In this document: in pieces, positions 31,509 through 39,711 of the stretch
Position numbering within the stretch: position 1 is the stretch's first letter
How the letters are laid out: every line of letters starts with the position of its first letter
Assembly (NCBI RefSeq): GCF_016650815.1
Contig: NZ_JAEKEZ010000009.1
Location: 1-64,000 of the forward strand
Length of the DNA: 64,000 nt
Origin: Pseudomonas sp. TH31
GTDB taxonomy: Bacteria; Pseudomonadota; Gammaproteobacteria; Pseudomonadales; Pseudomonadaceae
Direction of reading: 5' to 3'
Notes under the pieces: generated by a model
What the model was told of the DNA's origin: nothing
Database searches by the model: none
The model's input: only the letters and a program-made list of their open reading frames with translations
Made by a program: the position numbers and the translations under genes

Positions 31509-32402
31509 ATGAACGTATTCGTTACCGGCGCCGCCGGTTTTATCGGCGGCTCCATCGCCACCGGTCTGGTCCGCGCCGGCCATAAAGTGACCGGCCTGGT
31601 GCGTAGCGCCGAGCAAGCCAAAGAACTGACCGCGCTGGGCATCACCCCGGTGATCGGCACGCTGGATGACAGCGCCCTGCTGGCCGAACAGGCCCGCGCC
31701 GCCGACGCCGTGATCAACGCCGCTAGCAGCGACCATCGTCCGGCGGTAGAAGCACTGCTCAATGCGCTGCGCGGTTCCAACAAAGTGTTCCTGCACACCA
31801 GCGGTTCGAGCATCGTCGGTGATGCGTCGGGCGGTAAGTCCAGCGACGTCATCTATTACGAAGACAACCTGCCGGAGCCGACTGTCGACAAAGCCGCACG
31901 CGTGGCCATCGACAACCTGATCCTCGCCGCCGCGAAGGACGGAGTGAACTGCGCCGTCATCTGCAACACCCTGATCTACGGCCACAGCCTGGGCGTCAAG
32001 CGCGACAGCGTGCAATTGCCGCGCCTGCTCAAACAGGCACGCAAAAGTGGGGTGGTCCGCCACGTCGGCACGGGCCAGAACATCTGGTCCAACGTGCACA
32101 TTGAAGACGTGGTTGCCCTGTACCTGCTGGCGCTGAGCAAAAACGTAGCGGGCACGTTCTACTTCGTCGAAAGCGGTGAATCCTCGTTCGTCGACATGAC
32201 CACCGCAATGGCGCAGGCCTTGAAGCTCGGCGAGCCGCAAGACTGGCCGCTCAAGGACGCCGAAGCCGAGTGGGGTTATGAAATGACCAACTATGGCCTG
32301 GGTTCGAACAGCCGGGTTCGCGGCAAGCATGCGCGTGAACTGCTGGGCTGGGCGCCGAAGCGTACTTCGGTGACCGAGTGGATCCTGCACGAAATGGTGT
32401 GA
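31509..32402 (+). CDS. NAD(P)-dependent epimerase/dehydratase (extended SDR)
   Basis: Extended short-chain dehydrogenase of 297 residues. The cofactor motif is MNVFVTGAAGFIGGSIATGLVRAGH at the N terminus, and the atypical-SDR substrate region includes HTSGSSIVGD and CNTLIYGHSLGVKRDS. The start at 31509 follows GGGAG at 31498-31502. Substrate unknown; related Pseudomonas genes are annotated as NAD-dependent epimerases. Immediately downstream are fragments of unrelated genes. Confidence 0.85.
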   Translation: MNVFVTGAAGFIGGSIATGLVRAGHKVTGLVRSAEQAKELTALGITPVIGTLDDSALLAEQARAADAVINAASSDHRPAVEALLNALRGSNKVFLHTSGSSIVGDASGGKSSDVIYYEDNLPEPTVDKAARVAIDNLILAAAKDGVNCAVICNTLIYGHSLGVKRDSVQLPRLLKQARKSGVVRHVGTGQNIWSNVHIEDVVALYLLALSKNVAGTFYFVESGESSFVDMTTAMAQALKLGEPQDWPLKDAEAEWGYEMTNYGLGSNSRVRGKHARELLGWAPKRTSVTEWILHEMV

Positions 32403-32591
32403 GGTGACCGACGGTATTCCAACAGTGACGCGATGTCGGTGATCCTGTTGGGGCAGTGCCTGCATGCCTTCAGTTTTGCCGCGTATTACTCGGCAATCAT
32501 GCGGTTTATTCGCGATCAGGCACCGCAGGATATTCAGGTCTTTACTCAGGGCATTTATTGCACACCTGAGGATGCGAAGTTCAACTCATGA
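32403..32591 (+). pseudogene. Fragment of an MFS-type transporter
   Basis: A 62-codon open frame directly after the epimerase stop codon encodes YSNSDAMSVILLGQCLHAFSFAAYYSAIMRFIRDQAPQDIQVFTQGIYCT. This resembles a C-terminal transmembrane piece of MFS sugar/phenylpropionate-type permeases (LAQCLHALSFAAxHxA pattern). There is no start codon and no rest of the transporter. It reads as a relic. Confidence 0.45.
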
Positions 32592-32854
32592 CACAACGAA
32601 TGTTTACCGCCGTCTGCTTTGATATGGATGGTGTGCTTATCCAGTCTCGCGAAGTGATTGAGTTCGCCTGGACCACCGTCGCGCGACACCACGGTATTGG
32701 CGATGATCAATCGTTGACCACTCACGGCGCCGCGCAGTTGTGTGCCGATTTCTTTGCGCTACCGGTTTCGCTGACCGAGTCAGGTACACACACTTATGCT
32801 GACGGCGGCCTGTTCATCGGTCGGCACGCGGCGCAACGGATGGCTTGCTCATGA
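32588..32854 (+). pseudogene. Truncated HAD-like hydrolase start joined to an unidentified tail
   Basis: The ORF begins MTQRMFTAVCFDMDGVLIQSREVIEFAWTTVARHHGI, a clear HAD-superfamily motif I (DMDGVL). After about 38 residues it changes to LTTHGAAQLCADFFALPVSLTESGTHTYADGGLFIGRHAAQRMA, which I do not recognise and which does not match a HAD cap domain. The stop is at 32854. It is probably a junction of two gene remnants rather than a working protein. Confidence 0.5.
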
Positions 32855-33488
32855 CGCCCACACTGCAACACGCCACCGTCCTCTGGGACTTCCTCGGCGC
32901 AGGGCGTCAACAGCGCGATTGTGAGTTGATTGTCGTCTGCGGGTCATACGATTTGCGGGTGTGTGATTACGCCTGTGAGTTGCTGAAAAAGGCGTCGCCC
33001 CGCATCTGCTGTTTACCGGCAATACCGGCAACTGGACGAAGCATTTGTGGGAAAGGACCGAAGCCGATATTTTCGCGCAACGGGCCATGGCGCTGGGGGT
33101 CTCGGCGGATCAATTCACCCTGGAATCGCGCGCCACCAACTTTGCCGAGAACATCGCGTTTGCCAGGGCGCTGTTTCCCTACGTGCGCCGGGCGACATTC
33201 CTGACCAAGCCGAACTCGATCCGGCGCGTGGCGTTGACCTTGCCCGTTCAGTGGCCCGGGATTGAGGCTTGCGTGGATGCGCCGTCGTTCAGCTTTCCCG
33301 GCGAGGTCAGCAACCTGATCGGAGTCCTGGGGCTGATCGACGAAATGGTCGGCGATGTGCACCGCATCATGGTTTACCCTTCGCTGGGCTTTCAGGCCGA
33401 GCAGGTGATTCCCGAGGATGTCCAGCTAGCCTGGCGCTACCTGGTGGAGCAAGGATTCGATCACCATTTGATCAAGGGCAGGAGCTGA
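32851..33488 (+). CDS. DUF218 (YdcF/ElyC-like) protein, one apparent frameshift
   Basis: DUF218-family protein. The first frame from ATG 32851 gives MTPTLQHATVLWDFLGAGRQQRDCELIVVCGSYDLRVCDYACELLKK. The second frame carries PHLLFTGNTGNWTKHLWERTEADIFAQRAMALGVSADQFTLESRATNFAENIAFARALF, the family core (the E-S-x-x-T-N-x-x-E-N motif). The break is at AAAAAGG, about 32986-32992. One added base gives 212 residues. Family members act in envelope or vitamin-related processes, mostly uncharacterised. It ends 26 bases before the D-aminoacylase gene, in the same direction. Confidence 0.8.
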
Positions 33489-33514
33489 CGCCGAGCCGCT
33501 GCCGGGAGACTGAC

Positions 33515-34969
33515 ATGTTGTACGACACGCTAATCCGCAACGCTCTGATTATCGACGGCAGCAACCGCCCCGGTTATCCCGCTGACGTGGCGATTGTAAA
33601 CGGGCGCATCGAGCGCATCGGCGACTTGCACGACGCTCGCGCCACTGAACAAATCGACGCCGCCGGCCGGGTGCTGGCGCCGGGTTTCATCGACGTCCAC
33701 ACCCACGACGACACGGTGGTCATCCGCCAGCCGCAGATGCTGCCCAAGCTCAGCCAGGGTGTGACCACGGTGATCGTCGGCAACTGCGGGATCAGCGCTT
33801 CACCGGTCAGTTTGCGCGGCGATCCGCCGGATCCGATGAACCTGCTCGGTCCGGCGACGGCGTTTGTTTATCCACGCTTCAGCGATTACCGCGCCGCTGT
33901 CGAAGCGGCCAACACCACGCTGAACGTGGCGGCGCTGATCGGCCATACGGCGTTGCGCAGCAATCACCTCGACGACCTGTTTCGCAGCGCCACGCCGGAG
34001 GAAATCAGCGCGATGCGCGAGCAATTGCGCGACAGTCTGGCGGCGGGCGCGTTGGGTTTATCCACAGGCCTGGCCTACGCCAGTGCCTTCTCTGCATCCA
34101 CCGATGAAGTGATGCAACTGACTGAAGAGCTGAGCGCATTCGGCGCGGTCTACACCACCCATTTGCGCAGTGAGTTCGAACCGGTGCTGGAGGCCATGGA
34201 CGAAGCCTTCCAGATCGCTCGTCATGCCAAAGCCCCGGTGATTATTTCCCACCTCAAGTGTGCCGGCGTCGGTAACTGGGGCCGCAGTCCGCAGCTGTTG
34301 GCGTCCCTTGAACACGCCGCGAAAACCCATCCGGTGGGCTGCGATTGTTATCCCTACGCCGCGAGTTCTTCGACCCTCGACCTCAAGCAAGTCACCGACG
34401 CGCATCGCATCACCATCACCTGGTCGACGCCGCATCCGGAGCTGGGCGGCCGTGACTTGATCGACATCGCCGCCGAGTGGGGCGTGCCGTTGCTCGACGC
34501 CGCCCGGCGCCTGCAACCGGCCGGTGCGGTGTACTACGGGATGGACGAGGCGGATGTGCGGCGAATCCTCGCGCATCCGTTGTCGATGGTCGGCTCCGAC
34601 GGTTTGCCGGAAGACCCGTTTCCGCATCCACGCTTGTGGGGCGCGTTCCCACGGGTGCTCGGACATTTCAGCCGTGACGTCGGGCTTTTTCCGCTGCACA
34701 CCGCCGTGCACAAGATGACCGGGTTGTCGGCGGCGCGTTTTGGCTTGAAGGAACGCGGTGTAATTGGCGAAGGGCATTGGGCGGACCTGGTGTTGTTTGA
34801 TCCGCTGACCATTCGCGACGTGGCGGATTTCCATGATCCGCAACGGGCGGCGGAAGGGATTGACGGGGTTTGGGTCAACGGTGTTTTGAGCTATGTCGAT
34901 GGGCAGGCGAATGGCAGGAGGGAAGGGCGGTTTTTGGCGCGGGAAGGGGATTTGCGTGTGGGGTTTTAA
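33515..34969 (+). CDS. N-acyl-D-amino-acid deacylase (D-aminoacylase)
   Basis: Amidohydrolase-superfamily enzyme of 484 residues that frees D-amino acids from N-acyl forms. Metal and active-site motifs are FIDVHTHDD near residue 70, VIVGNCGIS (the conserved metal-bridging cysteine), VIISHLKCAG, and SDGLPEDPFPHPRLWGAFPRVLG with the catalytic aspartate. The ATG at 33515 follows GGGAGA at 33504-33509; the longer frame from 33269 overlaps the DUF218 gene and is rejected. A REP begins at the stop codon. Confidence 0.92.
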   Translation: MLYDTLIRNALIIDGSNRPGYPADVAIVNGRIERIGDLHDARATEQIDAAGRVLAPGFIDVHTHDDTVVIRQPQMLPKLSQGVTTVIVGNCGISASPVSLRGDPPDPMNLLGPATAFVYPRFSDYRAAVEAANTTLNVAALIGHTALRSNHLDDLFRSATPEEISAMREQLRDSLAAGALGLSTGLAYASAFSASTDEVMQLTEELSAFGAVYTTHLRSEFEPVLEAMDEAFQIARHAKAPVIISHLKCAGVGNWGRSPQLLASLEHAAKTHPVGCDCYPYAASSSTLDLKQVTDAHRITITWSTPHPELGGRDLIDIAAEWGVPLLDAARRLQPAGAVYYGMDEADVRRILAHPLSMVGSDGLPEDPFPHPRLWGAFPRVLGHFSRDVGLFPLHTAVHKMTGLSAARFGLKERGVIGEGHWADLVLFDPLTIRDVADFHDPQRAAEGIDGVWVNGVLSYVDGQANGRREGRFLAREGDLRVGF

Positions 34970-35016
34970 GATCAAAAGATCGTCCGAACGCGGCCCGAAC
35001 CTTCGGCAGCTCCTAC
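34969..35016. repeat. Single REP element
   Basis: AAGATCGTCCGAACGCGGCC variant core and CTTCGGCAGCTCCTAC, directly after the D-aminoacylase stop. Confidence 0.8.
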
Positions 35017-35076
35017 AGGGGGCGTACACCCGAAATTTAGTGTTGTACGCAGCTGTGATTTTTTGATCTTGACCTT

Positions 35077-35535
35077 TCAAATCCAAATGGCGTCCCACAA
35101 AGGGTAATCACCCACTCGCGTTACTAGCCCCGCACGCAGCGGATTCATGACGATGTAACGTGCCGCATCCTTGATATCTTCATCACGACGTAACGCGCGA
35201 TCGTAATACCCTCGTTGCCATAACCGGCCTTGACTGCGTCGCACAAGATTGATTGATCGACTGCTTCTGGACTTGATGCGGCACATCAGCTCGGCCAACG
35301 TGCCGTGATGCAATTCCACCAACCAATGCAGGTGATCCGGCATCACGACCCAGGCCATGGACGTGATCAACGAGGCTTGATCAGCATGGCGCAGTTGATC
35401 GACCAGAAGCCGCCCCAACCGCCAATCAGCGAACACGGGTTGACGTTGTTCCGTGACGGCAGTCAATAGGTAGATACGACCGGATTCAGAAAAACGAGCT
35501 TTGCGCAGGTGACATCCATTTGCTGCAACAGGCAT
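35077..35535 (-). CDS. RAYT: REP-associated tyrosine transposase
   Basis: Single-strand DNA transposase of the HUH (Y1) superfamily, thought to mobilise or maintain REP elements. The 152-residue protein starts at 35535 after AAGGAGGGCAAAG (read on the minus strand). The HUH motif is HLHWLVEL within MPDHLHWLVELH; the probable catalytic tyrosine is in GYYDRALRRDEDIKDAARYIVMNPLRAGLV, the RAYT C-terminal hallmark. The next REPs upstream of it (35632-35660 and the array from 35706) are adjacent, as expected for a RAYT locus. Confidence 0.93.
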   Translation of the reverse strand: MPVAANGCHLRKARFSESGRIYLLTAVTEQRQPVFADWRLGRLLVDQLRHADQASLITSMAWVVMPDHLHWLVELHHGTLAELMCRIKSRSSRSINLVRRSQGRLWQRGYYDRALRRDEDIKDAARYIVMNPLRAGLVTRVGDYPLWDAIWI

Positions 35536-35631
35536 TCCTTTGCCCTCCTTGAGGTGTGTTTGCAAATGAACGTTAGTCGATACAGTTCCCGTCGTTGGAC
35601 GAAGCATTTTCGGAATATTTCCGGCCTTCCC

Positions 35632-35660
35632 AAAAGATCGCAGCCTTCGGCAGCTCCTAC
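35632..35660. repeat. Single REP element upstream of RAYT
   Basis: AAAAGATCGCAGCCTTCGGC followed by AGCTCCTAC. It is inverted relative to the array that begins at 35706. Confidence 0.85.
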
Positions 35661-35705
35661 GTGGGGTTGTGTACATCCGCAAATATCATGTTGTACGCGT
35701 TCACT

Positions 35706-36452
35706 GTAGGAGCTGCCGAAGGCTGCGATCTTTAGGCGCCCCCGAATATTCCGAAAATGAAAGGCCAAGATCAAAAGACCGCAGCTGCGTACAACATGAA
35801 AACTTCGGGTGTACACAACCCCCGTAGGAGCTGCCGAAGGCTGCGATCTTTAGGCGCACCCGAATATTCCGAAAATGAAAGGCCAAGATCAAAAGACCGC
35901 AGCTGCGTACAACATGAAAACTTCGGGTGTACACAACCCCCGTAGGAGCTGCCGAAGGCTGCGATCTTTAGGCGCACCCGAATATTCCGAAAATGAAAGG
36001 CCAAGATCAAAAGACCGCAGCTGCGTACAACATGAACATTTCGGGTCTACACAACCCCCGTAGGAGCTGCCGAAGGCTGCGATCTTTAGGCGCCCCCGAA
36101 TATTCCGAAAATGAAAGGCCAAGATCAAAAGACCGCAGCTGCGTACAACATGAAAACTTCGGGTGTACACAACCCCCGTAGGAGCTGCCGAAGGCTGCGA
36201 TCTTTAGGCGCCCCCGAATATTCCGAAAATGAAAGGCCAAGATCAAAAGACCGCAGCTGCGTACAACATGAAAACTTCGGGTGTACACAACCCCCGTAGG
36301 AGCTGCCGAAGGCTGCGATCTTTAGGCGCACCCGAATATTCCGAAAATGAAAGGCCAAGATCAAAAGACCGCAGCTGCGTACAACATGAAAACTTCGGGT
36401 GTACACAACCCCCGTAGGAGCTGCCGAAGGCTGCGATCTTTAGGCGCCCCCG
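35706..36452. repeat. Tandem REP array, 118-bp period, seven REP copies
   Basis: REP cores GTAGGAGCTGCCGAAGGCTG start at 35706, 35824, 35942, 36060, 36178, 36296 and 36414, exactly 118 bases apart. The spacer (TTTAGGCGC..CCGAATATTCCG, AAAATGAAAGGCCAAGATC, CCGCAGCTGCGTACAACATG) is nearly identical in each unit, differing mainly at two positions (GCACCC/GCCCCC and AAAACTTC/AACATTTC, GGGTGT/GGGTCT). The spacer contains a second, degenerate REP-like CCGCAGCTGCG. The array lies between RAYT and the glyoxalase gene. Confidence 0.95.
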
Positions 36453-36499
36453 AATAATCCAGCCCAGCTACACTGGGTCTTTTCAATCAGGAGCAACCC

Positions 36500-36867
36500 A
36501 TGCGCTTCGGCAAAACCACCCCGATCCTGCGGATCTTCGATGAAAGCAAAGCCGTGGAGTTTTACGTCGACTTCCTGGGCTTCAAGGTCGACTGGCAGCA
36601 CCGTTTCGAAGCCAACTTCCCGTTGTACCTGCAAGTCTCCGGGGCGAATGCGTGCTGCACCTGTCCGAACACCACGGCGACGCCACGCCGGGTTCGGCCC
36701 TGCGGATCGAGACCGATGAACTGGAAGCCTTCCAGCAGCAATTGACCGCCAAGGATTACACCTACGCCAAGCCACAGATCCAGGCCATGCCATGGGGCAG
36801 CCAGGACCTGACCGTGACCGACCCGTTCGGCAATCGGTTGGTATTTACCAATGCGATTTGCGTTTGA
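36500..36867 (+). CDS. Glyoxalase/bleomycin-resistance-fold protein (one apparent frameshift)
   Basis: VOC-fold protein. The first frame MRFGKTTPILRIFDESKAVEFYVDFLGFKVDWQHRFEANFPLYLQVS and the second frame MLHLSEHHGDATPGSALRIETDELEAFQQQLTAKDYTYAKPQIQAMPWGSQDLTVTDPFGNRLVF together make one VOC domain. The break is at TCCGGGG, about 36638-36644. One added base gives 122 residues and restores the expected glyoxalase-fold sequence SRGECVLHLSEHHGD. Function unknown. Confidence 0.82.
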
Positions 36868-36870
36868 GTT

Positions 36871-37899
36871 TCAGCCTGCGTCTGGCGCGCGATGGGTCTG
36901 GCGAAACTCGCCGGGCGGCATGCCGCGGCGGCTTTTGAACGTACGGTGAAACGAACGGGGTTCGGTGAAACCCAGGTACTGGGCAATGTCCTGAATCGGC
37001 AAAGTGCTGTTGAGCAAGTAATGCTCGGCCAGTTCCTGGCGCAGGTCATCGAGGATCTGCTGGTATGAAGTGCCTGCCTGATGCAGTTGGCGTTGCAGCG
37101 TGCGCACCGACACGGCGCACTGCTCGGCCACCTGTTCTTTGCGCGGCAACCCTTCCTTGAGCAACTGGCGCAGGATGTTTTTGACCCGCTGCTGCAGTGA
37201 CGCGTCCTCCAGCGTGGCCATTAAGCCCAGGGCATGTTCTTCCAGGGTGCGCAGCAATTGCGGATCGGCCTGGCGCAAGGGCATCTGCAAATAGGGCAAC
37301 GGCACCAGCAGTGCCGAATAAGGCTGGTCGAACAGCACCGGGCAGTCGAAGAACTGTTCGTACTGCGCCAGCGTCGTGTCGGCCGGGCGTGGATGTTCGA
37401 GCCAGACGGCGGCCGGCGAGAGCTGGGTATCGGCGATCCAGCGCGCGTATTGCAGCCAGGAACCGAGCACGTTTTCCACCAGGTGCCGGCGGATTCGCGG
37501 CCGTTGATGGCGGCAGGTCCAGATCAGGTGCACGTGACTGTCCTGCACCTCGGCGCGGCTGACCCCCATGTCCCCCACCAGCTTTTCGAACGGCATGATG
37601 CGGTTCATGGCATCGCCCAGCGTCGCGCAGTTCATGGTGATGTAACCCAGCACGCTCCAGGAGTTGGGCAACACAAAACGCGCGGCGTTGAGGCCGAACA
37701 GCGGATCGCCCGAATGTTCGCAGAAATAATCGAGCAACCGTTCATGGGCTTCGCCCGGCAATCGCAGGCTGTTGTCACTCAACTGCCGGGCCTGCAACCC
37801 GGCCGCCGCCAACGCCGGCTCGATGGCCACGCCCAGTTGTTCGGCATGGCGCAAGTATTTGAGCAGCACAGGGACCGAGGTGAAGCCCAGGGATTGCAT
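36871..37899 (-). CDS. AraC-family regulator with arabinose-binding-like N terminus
   Basis: OruR/ArgR-like AraC regulator of 342 residues: N-terminal domain (LLDYFCEHSGDPLFGLNAARFVLPNSWSVLGYITMNCATLGDAMNRIM) and C-terminal double helix-turn-helix (QVAEQCAVSVRTLQRQLHQAGTSYQQILDDLRQELAEHYLLNSTLPIQDIAQYLGFTEPRSFHRTFKSRRGMPP). It starts at 37899 (MQSLGFTSVPVLLKYLRHAEQLG); the ATG at 37929 is less likely. It is divergent from the flavoprotein-GlpD-kinase genes and probably controls them. Confidence 0.88.
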   Translation of the reverse strand: MQSLGFTSVPVLLKYLRHAEQLGVAIEPALAAAGLQARQLSDNSLRLPGEAHERLLDYFCEHSGDPLFGLNAARFVLPNSWSVLGYITMNCATLGDAMNRIMPFEKLVGDMGVSRAEVQDSHVHLIWTCRHQRPRIRRHLVENVLGSWLQYARWIADTQLSPAAVWLEHPRPADTTLAQYEQFFDCPVLFDQPYSALLVPLPYLQMPLRQADPQLLRTLEEHALGLMATLEDASLQQRVKNILRQLLKEGLPRKEQVAEQCAVSVRTLQRQLHQAGTSYQQILDDLRQELAEHYLLNSTLPIQDIAQYLGFTEPRSFHRTFKSRRGMPPGEFRQTHRAPDAG

Positions 37900-38110
37900 G
37901 ATCGATGATCCTTTGATCAAGGCCCGCACGTGCGGATGAATGCCCTGAAAGGTAAGTTGAAACCACCGCTAAAGTAAATGGGCGACGTTTGCGCGACATT
38001 TGACTCAATTGGCTACTCGAACTGGCCGGATGCGACCGTGACACTTTTCGACAGCTGACTAGTATGGAGTTCTGAAACATCACTGATCAGAACCGCTGAA
38101 GGACACACGC

Positions 38111-39706
38111 ATGCGACGCTGGAACGGCTGGGGAGATGCAACCACGGTGGTCGAGCTGCCGGCTCAGGGCGCGGGATTTCTCGCTGAACGGCTCGGTGCC
38201 GGTCGAGCGCTGCCCGATGCAACGCTCGAGACGGCCTTGGCCCGCGTGCCGGTCTCGCGATTGCAGGAACATCCTTTGTACAGCGTGGCTGCGCATGAGC
38301 GTCTGCTGCATGCGCGCGGTCAGAGCCTTCCGGACTGGCTGGCGTTACGCGAAGGGGCCCCGGGGATTTATCCCGACGCCGTGGCCTTCCCCGAGAGTGC
38401 CGCACAGATTCGCCAGCTACTGGCGCTCGCCCAGTCGCAGGACTTGTGCCTGATTCCTTATGGCGGCGGCACCTCGGTGGCCGGGCACATCAATCCGCCG
38501 AACTCCGCGCGGCCGGTGGTGACGGTGTCCCTGGCCCGCATGAATCGCCTGCTGGACCTTGACGAACAGAGCCTGCTGGCCACCTTTGGTCCCGGCGCGA
38601 CGGGGCCGCAGGTGGAAAGTCAGTTGCGCGCCCGTGGTTACACCCTGGGGCATTTTCCGCAGTCGTGGGAACTGTCGACCCTGGGCGGTTGGGTCGCCAG
38701 CCGATCCAGTGGCCAGCAGTCGCTGCGCTACGGGCGAATCGAGCAATTGTTCGCCGGTGGCACCCTGGAAACCTTTGCCGGTCCTTTGCACATCGCCACC
38801 TTCCCGGCCTCGGCCGCCGGTCCCGATCTGCGCGAGGTGGTGCTGGGCTGTGAAGGCCGTTTCGGGATTATTTCCGAGGTCAACGTGCGGGTCAGCGCGC
38901 TACCGGCCGATGAGCGTTTCTACGGAGTGTTTCTGCCCGATTGGCCACAGGCGCTGCGAGCCATTCGCCAATTGGCCCAGGCCCGCGTGCCGCTGTCGAT
39001 GCTGCGCTTGTCCAACGCGGTGGAAACCGAAACCCAGCTGGCGCTGGCCGGTCATCCGCAGCAAATTGCCTGGCTGGAAAAGTACCTGGCCCTGCGTGGC
39101 GCCGGTGTGGGCAAATGCCTGCTGACGTTCGGTGTGACCGGCAATCGCCGGCAAAATGCCCTGTCCCTGAGTCAGGCCCGGCAGCACCTGAAAGCCTTCG
39201 GCGGCGTCTTCACCGGCACCTTGCTCGGCAAGAAGTGGGCGCAGAACCGCTTCCGGTTTCCCTACCTGCGCGAGAACCTGTGGAACGCCGGTTATGTGGT
39301 CGACACCCTGGAAACCGCCACCGACTGGAGCAACGTCGACAACCTGCTCGGCCTGGTCGAAAACAGCCTGCGCGACGCCCTGGCCGCTGAAGGCGAGCGG
39401 GTGCATGTGTTCACGCACCTGTCCCATGTCTATGGCGAAGGTTCGAGCATCTACACCACCTATGTGTTTCGCCCGGCAGCGGACTACGCGGCCACCCTCG
39501 CTCGCTGGCAGGCGCTCAAGCAGGCCGCCAGCCAGACCATCGTCGACAACCACGGCACCATCAGTCATCAGCATGGCGTGGGCAAGGATCATGCGCCCTA
39601 TCTGCTGCGGGAGAAGGGCGCGCTGGCGATGGACACCTTGCAGGCACTGAGTCGGCATTTCGATCCGGCCGGGCGACTGAACCCTGGCACGCTGTTGCAG
39701 GAGTGA
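38111..39706 (+). CDS. FAD-binding oxidase, alkyldihydroxyacetonephosphate-synthase-like
   Basis: Flavoprotein of the vanillyl-alcohol-oxidase family, 531 residues, closest to alkyl-DHAP synthase (AGPS). It shows the N-terminal PP-loop segment LIPYGGGTSVAGH, GYTLGHFPQSWELSTLGGWVASRSSGQQSLRYGRIEQL, the substrate region VHVFTHLSHVYGEGSSIYTTYVFR, and the AGPS-type active-site cluster DNHGTISHQHGVGKDHAPYL (one of the three histidines of the eukaryotic enzyme's HHH is a glutamine here). AGPS makes ether lipids in eukaryotes; what the bacterial homologue does is not established. The stop overlaps the next frame, which starts 5 bases later. Confidence 0.85.
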   Translation: MRRWNGWGDATTVVELPAQGAGFLAERLGAGRALPDATLETALARVPVSRLQEHPLYSVAAHERLLHARGQSLPDWLALREGAPGIYPDAVAFPESAAQIRQLLALAQSQDLCLIPYGGGTSVAGHINPPNSARPVVTVSLARMNRLLDLDEQSLLATFGPGATGPQVESQLRARGYTLGHFPQSWELSTLGGWVASRSSGQQSLRYGRIEQLFAGGTLETFAGPLHIATFPASAAGPDLREVVLGCEGRFGIISEVNVRVSALPADERFYGVFLPDWPQALRAIRQLAQARVPLSMLRLSNAVETETQLALAGHPQQIAWLEKYLALRGAGVGKCLLTFGVTGNRRQNALSLSQARQHLKAFGGVFTGTLLGKKWAQNRFRFPYLRENLWNAGYVVDTLETATDWSNVDNLLGLVENSLRDALAAEGERVHVFTHLSHVYGEGSSIYTTYVFRPAADYAATLARWQALKQAASQTIVDNHGTISHQHGVGKDHAPYLLREKGALAMDTLQALSRHFDPAGRLNPGTLLQE

Positions 39707-39711
39707 CCGGC

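Noticed and set aside
35706..36452. CRISPR-like regular repeats
   Set aside because: Spacers are nearly identical, the period is 118 bases, and the repeat is a REP palindrome; no cas genes are present.
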